Source: Tepidiphilus sp. J10
GTDB lineage: Bacteria; Pseudomonadota; Gammaproteobacteria; Burkholderiales; Thiobacillaceae
Direction of reading: 5' to 3'
Length of the DNA: 64,000 bases
Assembly (NCBI GenBank): GCA_945897955.1
Contig: CAMDGQ010000009.1
Location: forward strand, 1-64,000
The notes under the pieces were generated by a model. That model was given only the letters and a program-made list of their open reading frames with translations, did no database searches and had not been told where the DNA came from. A program made the position numbers and the translations under genes. Positions 1-9,421 of this stretch are shown here, one piece after another (positions within the stretch are counted from its first letter, which is position 1; each line of letters starts with the position of its first letter).

Positions 1-3000
1 GCGATCATGCCGCCCATGACGCCGGTGCCGATGGCTTGCCGGCTGGCCGCGCCCGCGCCGGTCGAAATGGCCAGCGGCAGCACGCCGAGGATGAACGCGA
101 TGGACGTCATGATGATCGGCCGGAAGCGCAGTTTGCAGGCTTCCGTGACGGCTTCCAGCGTGCCCTTGCCTTGCGCTTCCAGTTGGCGCGCGAACTCGAC
201 GATCAGAATCGCGTTCTTCGCCGACAGGCCGATGATCGCGATCAGGCCGACCTTGAAGTACACGTCGTTCGGCAGGTCGCGCAGCGTCACCGCCAGCACC
301 GCGCCGAAGATGCCCATCGGCACCACCAGCAACACCGCCAGCGGCACCGTCCACGATTCATACAACGCCGCCAGGCACATGAACACCACGATGATCGACA
401 GCGCGAACAGGATCGGCGCTTGCGAGCCGGACAGGCGTTCCTCGTAAGACGTGCCGGACCACTCGTAACCGATGCCGGGCGGCAGCTTGGCGGCGATTTC
501 CTGCATCGCCTGCATCGCCTCGCCGGTACTGCTGCCGGGCGCGGGAGAGCCGGCGACCTTCATCGCCGGCACGCCGTTGTAGCGATCCAGCTTGGGCTGG
601 CCCACTACCCAGCGCGGCGTGGCGATTTCGGATAGCGGCACCATGCCGCCCTTGGCCGTGCGCACGCGCAGGCTGAGCAAGCCTTCCGGCGTGGCGCGGG
701 AACTCGGATCGTTCTGCAGCATGACGCGCAGCACGCGGCCTTCGCGGATGAAATCATTGACGTAGGCCGAGCCCAGCGCGACCGCCAGGGTCTGATTCAG
801 CTCTCCCATGTCGATGCCGAGGCTGCTGGCTTTTACGCGGTCGATGTCGAGCAGCAATTGCGTCGCCGGCTCCTTGCCTTCCGGCCGCACGCCAGCCAGG
901 CGCGGGTCTTGCGAGGCCATGCCGAGCACCATGTTGCGCGCTTCCATCAGCTTGTCGCGGCCCAGGCCGCCGCGATCCTGCAGGCGGAAATCGAAACCGC
1001 CGACCGCCGCCAGCTCGGGAATCGGCGGCGGATTCAGCGCGAAGATCATCGCCTGCTTGACGCTGAACAGCGCCATGTTGGCGCGCTGCACCACCTTCAG
1101 CGCGTGGTCGTTGGCGCCGGTGCGCTCGTCCCAGTCTTTCAGACGCACAAACGCGATGGCCGCATCCTGCCCCTTGCCGAAGAAGGAGAAGCCAGCGACG
1201 CCGACTACCTTGGCGACTTCCGGCTGCTTCAGGAAATACTGTTCCATGCCGGACAGCACCTCGACCGTGCGTTCCTGCGTCGCACCGGACGGCAGTTGCA
1301 CGATGCTGATCAGATAGCCCTGATCTTCATCCGGCAGAAAACCGGTAGGCAGGCGCAGCAGCAGAATCGCCGCCGCGCCGGCAATCGCGACAAACAGCAG
1401 CAGGGCGCGCAGCGGCCGCTTCACGAAGCCGGCGACGCCATTCATGTAGCGGTGGGTCGTGCCGTTGAAAAAGCGCGTGAACCAGCCAAAGAAACCGGTG
1501 TGATGTTCCATCTGCTCGCGCGTCATGCCTTTGAACAGTGTGGCGCACAGGGCGGGCGTCAGGGTGATGGCGAGCAGCGCCGAGAAACCCATGGTCATCA
1601 CCAGCGTCACCGCAAACTGACGGTAGATCGCGCCGACCGAGCCGCTGAAGAACGCCATCGGAATGAACACCGCCGACAGCACGACGGTGATGCCGACGAT
1701 GGCGCCGAAGATCTGGCCCATCGCTTTCGACGTCGCCTCGCGCGCCGCCAGACCTTCTTTGGTCATGATGCGCTCGACGTTTTCCACCACCACGATGGCG
1801 TCATCGACGACGATACCGATCGCCAGCACCATCGCGAACAACGTCAGCACGTTGACCGAATAGCCCAGCAGATACAGGCCGACCAGCGTGCCGACCAGCG
1901 AAATCGGCACCACGATGGTGGGGATGATCGCCGCGCGCAGGCTTTGCAGGAACAGCCACATCACCAGAAACACCAACAGGAAGGCTTCGGCGAGGGTTTT
2001 CACGACTTCGCGGATCGAAATTTCGACAAAGCGAGAGGTGTCGTAAGGCACATCCCAGCTCACGCCTTTGGGGAAAAACTTGGCCAGTTCGGTCATGCGC
2101 GCCTTTACTGCAGCGGCGGTTTCCAGCGCATTGCCGTCGGGTGCGAGCTTGATGCCGACGGCAGCCGTCGGGCGTCCGTTCAGGCGTGCCTGCACGCTGT
2201 AGTCCTGCGCACCGAGTTCGACGCGGGCGACATCCTTCAAGCGAATCGCCGCGCCGGTCGAGGCGGTGCGCAACAGAATGTTGCCGAATGCTTCCGGCGT
2301 CGAAAGGCGGCCCTGGGTAATCACCGTTGCCGTCAATTCCTGACCGCGCGCCGCCGGCAACTGGCCGAGTTCGCCGGTGGCGAGCTGCACGTTTTGCGCC
2401 TGCACCGCTTTCAGCGCCTCGCCCGGGGTCATGTTGAAACTGGCCAGCTTGAGCGGGTCGAGCCAGATGCGCATGGCGTATTCGGTGCCGAACAGCGTTG
2501 CCTCGCCGACACCCGGCACGCGGCGCAGATTTTCCAGCACGTTGGCGGTGGTGAAGCTGCCCAGGTCGATGGCGTTGCGGCTTTGATCCGGCGAAAAAAT
2601 GGTCAGGAACATCAGGAAATTGCGCCGCGATTTGGCCACCGTGATGCCTTGCCGGCGGACTTCTTCCGGTAGTCGCGCCTCAACCCGTTTGACCCGGTTC
2701 TGCGCTTCCACCGATGCAATGTCGAGGTCGGTGCCGGAGTTGAACGTCAGCGTCAGGGTCAGCACGCCGGAGGCATCGCTGTTCGATTCGAGATAGAGCA
2801 GATGCTCCAGCCCGTTCATTTCCTGCTCGATCAGTGTGGTCACCGAATCTTCCACCACCTGCGCGCTGGCGCCGGGATAGACGGCGGTGATCGCCAGCGC
2901 GGGCGGGGCGACTTCCGGGTATTGCGAGATGGGCAATTTCGGCATGACCAGGAAGCCGGCCAGCAGGATGGAGAGCGCAATGACCCAGGCGAAGATGGGG

Positions 3001-3026
3001 CGATCAATGAAAAAGCGGGGCAGCAT
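1..3026 (-). CDS. RND multidrug efflux permease, HAE1 (AcrB/MexB) family, C-terminus cut by window edge
   Basis: Inner-membrane proton/drug antiporter of a tripartite efflux pump. About 1008 residues are visible of the usual 1040-1060, so only the last membrane segment and tail lie outside the window. The N-terminus has the typical start (MLPRFFIDRPIFAWV) followed by the first membrane helix. The proton-relay residues of AcrB are present: an Asp-Asp pair at residues 408-409 inside the IGIVVDD segment (TM4) and the TM10 lysine near residue 937 (GLSAKNAILIVEFA). The start ATG lies 9 bases after the stop of the adaptor gene, so the two are co-transcribed from the 4.2 kb promoter region. Substrates cannot be predicted; the AcrR-type regulator next door fits a pump induced by toxic hydrophobic compounds. 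Confidence 0.96.
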   Translation of the reverse strand, partial: MLPRFFIDRPIFAWVIALSILLAGFLVMPKLPISQYPEVAPPALAITAVYPGASAQVVEDSVTTLIEQEMNGLEHLLYLESNSDASGVLTLTLTFNSGTDLDIASVEAQNRVKRVEARLPEEVRRQGITVAKSRRNFLMFLTIFSPDQSRNAIDLGSFTTANVLENLRRVPGVGEATLFGTEYAMRIWLDPLKLASFNMTPGEALKAVQAQNVQLATGELGQLPAARGQELTATVITQGRLSTPEAFGNILLRTASTGAAIRLKDVARVELGAQDYSVQARLNGRPTAAVGIKLAPDGNALETAAAVKARMTELAKFFPKGVSWDVPYDTSRFVEISIREVVKTLAEAFLLVFLVMWLFLQSLRAAIIPTIVVPISLVGTLVGLYLLGYSVNVLTLFAMVLAIGIVVDDAIVVVENVERIMTKEGLAAREATSKAMGQIFGAIVGITVVLSAVFIPMAFFSGSVGAIYRQFAVTLVMTMGFSALLAITLTPALCATLFKGMTREQMEHHTGFFGWFTRFFNGTTHRYMNGVAGFVKRPLRALLLFVAIAGAAAILLLRLPTGFLPDEDQGYLISIVQLPSGATQERTVEVLSGMEQYFLKQPEVAKVVGVAGFSFFGKGQDAAIAFVRLKDWDERTGANDHALKVVQRANMALFSVKQAMIFALNPPPIPELAAVGGFDFRLQDRGGLGRDKLMEARNMVLGMASQDPRLAGVRPEGKEPATQLLLDIDRVKASSLGIDMGELNQTLAVALGSAYVNDFIREGRVLRVMLQNDPSSRATPEGLLSLRVRTAKGGMVPLSEIATPRWVVGQPKLDRYNGVPAMKVAGSPAPGSSTGEAMQAMQEIAAKLPPGIGYEWSGTSYEERLSGSQAPILFALSIIVVFMCLAALYESWTVPLAVLLVVPMGIFGAVLAVTLRDLPNDVYFKVGLIAIIGLSAKNAILIVEFARQLEAQGKGTLEAVTEACKLRFRPIIMTSIAFILGVLPLAISTGAGAASRQAIGTGVMGGMI

Positions 3027-3035
3027 GCCGTACTC

Positions 3036-4199
3036 CTACTTCGCGGCGCTGGTTTTTGCCGGCACCGCGCTGACCGCCATGCCCGGCCGCGCCTTCTGCA
3101 CGCCCTCGACGATGACCCGCTCCCCGCCCTTGAGGCCTTCAGCAATGATCCAGTCGCTGCCGGACAGGCCGCCGGTCTTCACCGGTTGCGCCATCACCTT
3201 GCCGTCGCCGCCAACCAGCAACACGGCCTGGCCCTGCGGCGATACCTGCACCGCGCGTTGCGGCACGACGATGACGCCTTCCGCCAGCGCTACCGGAAAG
3301 CGCACGCTGACGAACTGGCCGGGCAGCAGCGTGCGATCCGGGTTGGGGAACTCCGCGCGCAGACCGACCGAACCGGTAGCCGGGTCGACCGCCAGATCGT
3401 TGAACAACAGCTTGCCGGGATGCGGGTATTCGCGGCCGTTCTCCAGCAGCAATCTGATCGGCGCCTGGCTGGCCTTGCTCTTGCCGCCGCGCATGCTCTC
3501 GCGCAAATTGAGGAAGTCGGCGCTGGACTGCGAGAAGTTGACCCAGATCGGATCGTATTGCTCGATGCTGGCCAGTGGCGTCGCCTCGCCCTTGCCGACC
3601 AGCGCGCCTTCGGTGACCTGTGCACGGCCGATGCGGCCGGAAATCGGCGCGGTCACCGTGGCATAGCCCCGGTCGATCTCGGCACGCGACAACGCCGCCT
3701 GTGCCGCCGCCACATCTGCGTTGGCCTGCGCCTTCGCCGCCATGGCCTGATCCAGTTCCTGCTTGCTGACCGCATTGCTGGCAACCAGCGACTGAATCCG
3801 CTCCAGATTCTGGCCGGCGATCAATTTCTGCGCTTCGCCGCGCGCCAGGCTGGCTTTGGCGGCTGCCACATTCGCCGCCAGCGTGCGCGAGTCGATCTGG
3901 AACAACACCTGGCCCGCCTTGACCTCGCTGCCCTCGGTGTAGCTGCGTCGCTCCAGGATGCCTTCCACCCGCGCCCTGACTTCCGCCGTCCGCACCGCCT
4001 GCAGGCGGCCGGGCGCTTCCAGGGTGCGCGCGACATCGCGCGGTGTCACGCTGATCACTTCCACTTCCGGCGGCGGCATACCGCCGCCAGGGCCGCCGCC
4101 TTGCCCCCCGGCCGGCGCGGATTGCGGTTTGCAGGCGGCGAGCGACAACAGCGCGGCGATGGGCAGCATGACGAATACAGAGCGGGCGGCGCGATTCAC
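3036..4199 (-). CDS. RND efflux periplasmic adaptor (membrane fusion lipoprotein, AcrA/MexA type)
   Basis: 387-residue HlyD-family adaptor linking the inner-membrane permease to an outer-membrane channel. It has a lipoprotein signal peptide ending in LAAC (Cys23), so it should be lipid-anchored in the periplasm. A proline/glycine-rich linker follows, then a barrel/lipoyl half-motif, an alanine-rich helical hairpin at roughly residues 95-165, the second lipoyl half (GRIGRAQVTEGALVGKG) and the C-terminal beta-barrel. It is the first gene of the pump operon and lies just upstream of the permease. No outer-membrane factor gene is visible; it may be beyond the left edge or encoded elsewhere. Confidence 0.95.
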   Translation of the reverse strand: MNRAARSVFVMLPIAALLSLAACKPQSAPAGGQGGGPGGGMPPPEVEVISVTPRDVARTLEAPGRLQAVRTAEVRARVEGILERRSYTEGSEVKAGQVLFQIDSRTLAANVAAAKASLARGEAQKLIAGQNLERIQSLVASNAVSKQELDQAMAAKAQANADVAAAQAALSRAEIDRGYATVTAPISGRIGRAQVTEGALVGKGEATPLASIEQYDPIWVNFSQSSADFLNLRESMRGGKSKASQAPIRLLLENGREYPHPGKLLFNDLAVDPATGSVGLRAEFPNPDRTLLPGQFVSVRFPVALAEGVIVVPQRAVQVSPQGQAVLLVGGDGKVMAQPVKTGGLSGSDWIIAEGLKGGERVIVEGVQKARPGMAVSAVPAKTSAAK

Positions 4200-4246
4200 G
4201 GTGACTCCTGATGCGGATGGGCTTGACGGGAAGGCCTGATTTTAGA

Positions 4247-4266
4247 TACATACGAGAATGTATGTA
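4247..4266. promoter_or_regulatory. Putative AcrR-type operator between divergent efflux operon and repressor
   Basis: Perfect 7-base inverted repeat TACATAC / GTATGTA separated by 6 bases, lying between the adaptor start (4199, minus) and the repressor start (4342, plus). The half-sites are the same as those of the E. coli AcrR operator upstream of acrAB, where the spacer is longer. Autoregulation plus pump repression is the expected arrangement. The site overlaps an upstream in-frame ATG of the regulator, which argues for the later start at 4342. Confidence 0.75.
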
Positions 4267-4341
4267 AACGCATGTTCCAGCATGGGTATTACACTGAAAT
4301 TGCAGAGTGATTGCTCTCCCTACTCGGAAATTACATCCATC

Positions 4342-4956
4342 ATGGCCCGACGAACCAAGGAAGAAGCCCAGGCGACCCGCAGCCAACTGCTGGATACGGC
4401 GGAAGTCGTATTTCGGGAGAAAGGCGTTTCACGCACCACGCTGACCGATATCGCCAGCGCCGCCGGGGTGACACGCGGCGCGATCTACTGGCATTTCGAG
4501 AACAAGGCGGATTTGTTTGTCGCCATGTGCGACCGCGCCACGCTGCCGCTGGAAACGATGTTCGACAGTGTCGCCGCGCCCGATCTGGCCGATCCGCTCG
4601 CCAAATTGCGCGAAGGCTGCATCGAAGTGCTGCGCCAGGCGGAACAGGATCAACGCTGCCGGCGGGTGTTCGAAATCCTCAACTTCAAATGCGAGTTCGT
4701 CGATGATCTCGCGCCGACCATGCTGCGGCGCAAGGAGTGCCGACGGGACGCGAAGGACATCATCGAACGCAATTTGCAGCTTGCCATCGAACGCGGCCAG
4801 ATTGCGCCGGAAACGGATGTTCGACGCGCCGCCATCGGCCTGTTTTCCTACATCGACGGGCTGATCATCAACTGGAGCATGGAGCCGGACAGCTACTCCC
4901 TGGCGGAGCAGGCCGGTGAGTTGATCGACATCTATATTGATGGACTGCGCCGATAA
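4342..4956 (+). CDS. TetR/AcrR-family repressor of the adjacent efflux pump
   Basis: 204-residue one-component repressor. The N-terminus (MARRTKEEAQATRSQLLDTA) and the helix-turn-helix segment around residues 25-55 (TLTDIASAAGVTRGAIYWHF) are typical of AcrR/TtgR regulators. The C-terminal ligand pocket is of AcrR size. The reading frame stays open upstream to an ATG at 4258, but that codon sits inside the inverted-repeat operator, so I place the start at 4342 where the family homology begins; its ribosome binding site is weak. Divergent from the pump operon, which it probably represses until a drug binds. Confidence 0.92.
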   Translation: MARRTKEEAQATRSQLLDTAEVVFREKGVSRTTLTDIASAAGVTRGAIYWHFENKADLFVAMCDRATLPLETMFDSVAAPDLADPLAKLREGCIEVLRQAEQDQRCRRVFEILNFKCEFVDDLAPTMLRRKECRRDAKDIIERNLQLAIERGQIAPETDVRRAAIGLFSYIDGLIINWSMEPDSYSLAEQAGELIDIYIDGLRR

Positions 4957-5047
4957 GGGGCTATCCGAGAGGCATTGATTGCCTTGTGCTGCACCCGCAA
5001 TGTTCCAGAATGAAAGCAGGGACGTTTCCCCGCATGGAACAAATGCG

Positions 5048-6310
5048 ATGCGCAATACGATGACTTTCTCAACCCGGTCTGCTTTGTTTCTGCTGGTTGT
5101 GCTGCTGAGCGGTTGCGCTTCATTCGGCGTCAGCAAAACAGAGCCAAAGCCGGAGACGGTTTGTGTGAAGGCCCAGCCCGGGGTGTTTGCGACGGCTGCA
5201 CAGCGCTTCGATGGAAGGTCGAAGGCAATCGACTTCATTGGCAAACTGTTTTCACTCAATCGCAAGGAGGATGGCGACCTCATCATCACGGACAGTTCGG
5301 TTCGTTTTGTGACTTGCAGCCCCAATACGGTGGGGGATGGGGTTTTTGCGATTCCCCATGCCGATACCGAGTTGGTTTACCGCGAGGGCAACTGGCTGTT
5401 CCTCCGGTCTATGCCGAAGGAAGACGGGTATCGCGAATACCATGCGTTTTCGTTGCATGGCACGCTGCAGACCCGGGGAGAAACCCTGGCCAGGGTTGGG
5501 CTGGCGAAGTTACGCAACCACCGCGCGGCGAAAGGCTTGTTCGTCCCGCCCCCGACACCGGCCGAAAGCAGGCTGGTCATCGTGGACAGAGGCGTTCCCG
5601 AAGTGCGCATCGCTTCGGTGGATCGCCACAAAATTGGCAAGGAAACCGGCAAAGGGATGGCTGGCGGTGCGCTGGGCGGCATTGCCGTTGGTCTGAATCC
5701 CCAGGCGCCAATCATTCTTTATCCGCCTGCCGCAGCGGTATTGATCGTGGGTGGTGCTTTGATCGGTGGTACGTCAGGGGCGATCGCCGCTGAAAGAGAG
5801 GCTCAGCGTAATGCGCTCATGCTGCCGCTGGAAGATGTGGTCATAGGCAGGGCGCTGAACGAGATGGCCATCGGCCCCCGGTTGGCAACGCAAATCGAAT
5901 CGCTGATGCGGATCGAAACCCGTTGGCTGGTCAGAACCGAAAGTGCCGACAGCCTCAACTGTGGACTCGGTTATCGCGATTGCGCCTTGCGCGGCATTCT
6001 GGGAGTGGTCGAGGTTTCCGCAGCCAAAATCGAATTCCGCGCCGACAAGAACGATCTGTTGAGTGATCAGGACCAGGCGCGACAAAGGCTGTCGGTGCTC
6101 CAGACCGTGAATCTCTACAGCACTTTGAGCGGCCAAGTCGTTGAAAGCATCGACTTGCATGCTTATTCCGATCGCCATTCCCTGGTCGAGTGGCGAAACA
6201 AAGACGGCGCCAGACTTCGCGAATCGGTACTGGAAGCCCTGCAACCCATGCCGGATGTGATCGCCATGAAGTTGCAGCGAGCCCTGGACAAGCTGATTAC
6301 CTTTGAATAG
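5048..6310 (+). CDS. Putative lipoprotein with glycine-zipper membrane segment
   Basis: About 420 residues, no family recognised. The N-terminus is a lipoprotein signal peptide ending in LLSGC, so outer- or inner-membrane anchoring is likely. Near residues 200-245 there is a glycine/alanine-rich stretch (KGMAGGALGGIAVG followed by a long hydrophobic GGALIGGTSGAIAA segment) that resembles a glycine-zipper membrane hairpin. The rest is soluble mixed alpha/beta. The start is uncertain: ATG 5048 is chosen because it gives a clean signal peptide; ATG 5060 is also possible and an open frame reaches 4979. It stands alone between the TetR gene and the convergent cysC, so context gives no functional clue. 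Confidence 0.72.
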   Translation: MRNTMTFSTRSALFLLVVLLSGCASFGVSKTEPKPETVCVKAQPGVFATAAQRFDGRSKAIDFIGKLFSLNRKEDGDLIITDSSVRFVTCSPNTVGDGVFAIPHADTELVYREGNWLFLRSMPKEDGYREYHAFSLHGTLQTRGETLARVGLAKLRNHRAAKGLFVPPPTPAESRLVIVDRGVPEVRIASVDRHKIGKETGKGMAGGALGGIAVGLNPQAPIILYPPAAAVLIVGGALIGGTSGAIAAEREAQRNALMLPLEDVVIGRALNEMAIGPRLATQIESLMRIETRWLVRTESADSLNCGLGYRDCALRGILGVVEVSAAKIEFRADKNDLLSDQDQARQRLSVLQTVNLYSTLSGQVVESIDLHAYSDRHSLVEWRNKDGARLRESVLEALQPMPDVIAMKLQRALDKLITFE

Positions 6311-6348
6311 TTGTCCCCGACCGATCGTTGCGCGAGTAAGTCGGCGAG

Positions 6349-6978
6349 CTACTTGTTGAGCAGGCCGTTGCCTTCCAGATAGTTGATCACCTGAACGGCG
6401 GCTTCCTGCGGCGTGATCTGGTCGTTGCGCAGCACGAGTTCGGGCGCCAGCGGCGCTTCGTAAGGGTCGTCGATGCCGGTGAAGCCGATGCCCTTGCCGG
6501 AGGCCAGTGCGGCGCGCGCCTTGACATAGAGACCCTTCGGATCGCGGCTTTCGCACACCGCGATCGGCACTTCCACCATGACTTCGATGAACGGCAGGCC
6601 GCTGTCCTGATGGATCTTGCGCGCCTGGTCGCGATCCTTGCGGTATGGGCTGATGAAGCTGGTCAGCGCGATGACGCCGGTGTCGGCAAACAATCGCGCC
6701 ACCTCGCCGATGCGGCGAATGTTTTCCTCGCGGTCGGCGGCGCTGAAGCCGAGATTCTTGTTCAGGCCGTGGCGCACGTTGTCGCCGTCGAGCACATAGG
6801 CCAGATGGCCGCGTTCGACCAGCGCATGTTCCAGCGTGAAGGCGATGGTGCTTTTTCCGGAACCGCTGAGACCGGTGAACCAGATCGTGACGCCACGTTG
6901 CTTGAGCAGTTTTTCACGATCCGGCCGGGTGACGTGGCCTTCGTGCCAGGTGATGTTGGTTGCGCGGATTTCGGTCAT
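6349..6978 (-). CDS. cysC: Adenylylsulfate (APS) kinase
   Basis: 209 residues; phosphorylates APS to PAPS with ATP in sulfate assimilation or sulfonucleotide metabolism. A Walker A loop GLSGSGKS is at residues 36-43, followed by the family signatures DGDNVRHGL and the [11 protein letters not shown] segment carrying the conserved serine. Length matches stand-alone CysC. No ATP sulfurylase (cysDN) is in the window. It is the last gene of a minus-strand run beginning at 9811 and follows a SLAC1/TehA-type channel gene by about 50 bases, so co-transcription is likely. Confidence 0.95.
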   Translation of the reverse strand: MTEIRATNITWHEGHVTRPDREKLLKQRGVTIWFTGLSGSGKSTIAFTLEHALVERGHLAYVLDGDNVRHGLNKNLGFSAADREENIRRIGEVARLFADTGVIALTSFISPYRKDRDQARKIHQDSGLPFIEVMVEVPIAVCESRDPKGLYVKARAALASGKGIGFTGIDDPYEAPLAPELVLRNDQITPQEAAVQVINYLEGNGLLNK

Positions 6979-7027
6979 GGCTGAGGTTCCTGTTGTGGAG
7001 GGAATGGTGAAGGCCGGATGGGTCGGG

Positions 7028-8002
7028 TTATTCTTCGACGCAGATTTCGTTTCGCTTCACAGCCAGTGCCGTGCGTCCGAACAATCCGGCGATGACCACA
7101 GTGGCGATGCCGAGCAGGATGCCGGACAGGCGCAGGAACAGTGTGCTGCCGCTGTGTTCGAACATGACCAGGCTGGCGATGGTGATGGCGGCGAGCGGGA
7201 AGGAATAGGCCCACCAGGACAGGAAAAACTTCAGGTTGGCGAAGCGGCGTACCTGGGTAAACAGCAGCAGTGTGAAAAACAGGGCCGAGTAGTACAGCAC
7301 GTTGGCGAAAGCGTCGATCTCGCCGGTCAGCCTGACGTAGGAAATGAAGCCGACCGCAGGCGGCGCAATCAGGATGAACAATGTCGGCATCAGCCGTTCC
7401 GGCAGGCTGGCGTGGAAGATCACGCGATACATGATGATGGTCAGCAGGACCGGCCAGAACACGATGCCGATGCTGAAAAAGAACCAGGACACTTCCGGCG
7501 GGGCATGCACCACGCCCGCGATCGGCACCAGGATGTTGCCGACCACCGGGATGAACCAGGCCGGGTTGAGATGCACGATTTCAAACTTGCTGTGATGCAT
7601 CCATTGGCCGATCACATACAAGGTCAGGATCAGGTGTAACACCACGCCGGCCAGCCAGAGCAATTTTGAATAGGGCGCACTGACCGGCAGCCAGGCGATG
7701 GACAACAGAATCATCGAAATACTGACCGCCGGCACGAAGTGCATCTTGATTGGATGCGCCCATTCCTTGCTCGCCGCCGGCTTGTATTTGATGACCTTGA
7801 CCGTGTAAAGCGCCGCCAGCAGCACGAACAGACCGGTGGCGAGCAACAGCAGCCAGGGGCTAGGGGCAATGCTCAGATTCAGGATGCCTTCGGCTTTGTG
7901 CCAAGCCAGGGTCAGGCCGGTCAGGCCCATGATCATGGCGAACCAGGCGACGGGGAAATGTTGCAGACGGGCGTGCGATTGCGGGGTGGCGACTTCGGTC
8001 AT
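7028..8002 (-). CDS. SLAC1/TehA-family anion channel or transporter
   Basis: 324-residue integral membrane protein with about ten hydrophobic helices, matching the tellurite-resistance/dicarboxylate transporter (TDT, SLAC1, TehA) fold. Signatures include the N-terminal [15 protein letters not shown] and the central [20 protein letters not shown] segment. Family members conduct small anions such as chloride, nitrate or sulfite, or are linked to tellurite resistance. Its position before an APS kinase and after a rhodanese/heme lipoprotein group would suit movement of a sulfur oxyanion such as sulfite, which is inference from context only. A small inverted-repeat element separates it from the upstream genes. 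Confidence 0.88.
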   Translation of the reverse strand: MTEVATPQSHARLQHFPVAWFAMIMGLTGLTLAWHKAEGILNLSIAPSPWLLLLATGLFVLLAALYTVKVIKYKPAASKEWAHPIKMHFVPAVSISMILLSIAWLPVSAPYSKLLWLAGVVLHLILTLYVIGQWMHHSKFEIVHLNPAWFIPVVGNILVPIAGVVHAPPEVSWFFFSIGIVFWPVLLTIIMYRVIFHASLPERLMPTLFILIAPPAVGFISYVRLTGEIDAFANVLYYSALFFTLLLFTQVRRFANLKFFLSWWAYSFPLAAITIASLVMFEHSGSTLFLRLSGILLGIATVVIAGLFGRTALAVKRNEICVEE

Positions 8003-8046
8003 CGGGAGGGAACAGTACGAAGGTTTTGCGAGCGGCCGTCAGCTAA

Positions 8047-8205
8047 GGGCTCGTTAATGAGTAACTCGAACATTCTGGCTGTACTGACGGGCGCGCTGCC
8101 GCGTTGCCGGCCGCTTGCATGGAATGACCATGCGGCGCGACCGGCGCCTTGCATCGCATCCCGCCAGTGCACCCAAAAAAGTCCAACTTGTTCATTAACG
8201 AGCCC
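8047..8205. mobile_element. MITE-like inverted-repeat element, 159 bp, TAA target duplication
   Basis: The stretch begins and ends with the same 14 bases in inverted orientation (GGGCTCGTTAATGA at 8047-8060 and its complement at 8192-8205), and similarity continues inward for a few more bases. It is flanked on both sides by TAA (8044-8046, 8206-8208), as expected for a 3-base target duplication. It carries no open frame of note. The flanks also share GCGGCCGTC in inverted orientation (8032-8040 and 8209-8217), so a larger palindrome cannot be excluded. A non-autonomous element moved by an IS5-like transposase is my inference. It splits the SLAC1/cysC pair from the upstream DUF3365/rhodanese/DUF302 genes. 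Confidence 0.6.
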
Positions 8206-8224
8206 TAAGACGGCCGCGGGAGGG

Positions 8225-8794
8225 TTAAAGCGCTTTCTTGATCGACAGCACGCCGCGAATCATGCCCGCCGTGTAACCGGTGGCTTTGTCGTCCGGATAC
8301 TCGGCAGCCAGTTTGGCTTTCACCTCGGGAGAAAGGTTGTCAGCCGGGCCATGGCAGTTCAGGCAGGCCGGCTGCATCACCAGCGCCTTGGCATAGCGGA
8401 AGACCTTGCCTTCCGGCGTGTTGACGATGCCATGCGTGTCCAGTGTTTCCGGCTTTTCTCCGGCCGCCAGACGTTGCTCCAGACCGGCCAGAGCTTCGGT
8501 CTCCCAGGCATCCGGCACGCCTTTCGGGTTGCGATTCTTCAGGCTGACGCGTTTGATCTGCATGCCGGTGCGTTGAGCGGCTTCCGCTGCGATCCTTGGC
8601 GCCCGTTCCTTGCAGACGCCGATGGCCGCAACCGGTCCGCCGTTGGTCATCGCGCCTTTAAGCTCGCCGCCCAGGGTTTGAACCAGACCGCCGGCGGTCT
8701 GGCGCGCTTCGGCGACAAGATTGCTGGTATCCGGTGTGCTGGCGCAACCGGCGAGAATCATGACCAGCAGGGAAAATTTCAGTGTGTGCTTCAT
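8225..8794 (-). CDS. DUF3365 (Tll0287-like) heme-binding lipoprotein
   Basis: 189 residues with a lipoprotein signal peptide ending in ILAGC, so it is anchored and faces the periplasm. A single c-type heme motif CLNCH is at residues 144-148, in the position typical of DUF3365 domains, a PAS-like sensor or redox fold. A strong ribosome binding site (AAGGAGG) precedes the start. It follows the rhodanese gene by 18 bases and is probably in one operon with DUF302 and rhodanese genes. A redox or gas sensing or electron-transfer role linked to sulfur compounds is plausible but not shown. Confidence 0.88.
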   Translation of the reverse strand: MKHTLKFSLLVMILAGCASTPDTSNLVAEARQTAGGLVQTLGGELKGAMTNGGPVAAIGVCKERAPRIAAEAAQRTGMQIKRVSLKNRNPKGVPDAWETEALAGLEQRLAAGEKPETLDTHGIVNTPEGKVFRYAKALVMQPACLNCHGPADNLSPEVKAKLAAEYPDDKATGYTAGMIRGVLSIKKAL

Positions 8795-8812
8795 ATTGCC
8801 TCCTTGTTTGGC

Positions 8813-9391
8813 TTACCTGCCCATGGTGATTTTGTTCTGGTCCACGTTGTAGCTCCAGGGCAGACCGATATTCTTCCAGCCGTTTACCGCACGTTTGCCC
8901 TTGTTGGGGCCGTCCTTGGCCATATCGCCCTCGAAGCCATCCACGACCGACCAGACGTTGGTGTAGCCGTAGCGTTGCAGCAGATCGGCGGACATCGCGC
9001 TGCGGTCGCCGGAACGACAGATCAGCACGATGGGGTCGTTCTTTTCGATGCCCTTGTCGAGCGCGAATACTTCGAATTGCGAGAGGAAGTCGGGATTGGG
9101 GTTGCGCGGGAAGGTGTTCTTCTCCTTGTCCCACTTGTCGTAATGCATGATGCCGAACGAGGCCTGTCCATCAAGGCCGTCGGGCGAGCCGACGAACAGC
9201 ACTTCCTCGATGGTGCGCACATCCACGAACAGCACCTTGGGCGCGTGTTTCTTCAGGAAGTCCGGCACATCCTTGGCTTCCAGGTAAAGCCCCATCTTGC
9301 TGATCTTGATCTTCGGCAGGGTGGCGGGATCAACCGCCTGGGCGTTGAAAGAGAACAGGGCGAGAACGAGGGTCAGCAGGAATGTGCGCAT
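8813..9391 (-). CDS. Exported rhodanese-domain sulfurtransferase
   Basis: 192 residues with a cleavable signal peptide (probable cut after NAQA, residue 19), so periplasmic. The rhodanese domain covers about residues 45-180; the active-site loop is CRSGDRS with the persulfide-forming Cys at residue 125. The acidic-aromatic C-terminus ends near the domain, with no second domain. It has a clear AAGGAG ribosome binding site and lies between the DUF302 and DUF3365 genes with short gaps. Periplasmic single-domain rhodaneses are often found with sulfur-oxidising or c-type cytochrome genes. Confidence 0.92.
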   Translation of the reverse strand: MRTFLLTLVLALFSFNAQAVDPATLPKIKISKMGLYLEAKDVPDFLKKHAPKVLFVDVRTIEEVLFVGSPDGLDGQASFGIMHYDKWDKEKNTFPRNPNPDFLSQFEVFALDKGIEKNDPIVLICRSGDRSAMSADLLQRYGYTNVWSVVDGFEGDMAKDGPNKGKRAVNGWKNIGLPWSYNVDQNKITMGR

Positions 9392-9421
9392 GTCGGGCTC
9401 CTTTGGGTTCGCGTGGGTGAA

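Noticed and set aside
858-2672. 604-aa plus-strand open frame opposite the RND permease
   Set aside because: Arg/His/Gln-rich shadow frame of the high-GC efflux gene; no domain, and the minus-strand RND reading is unambiguous.
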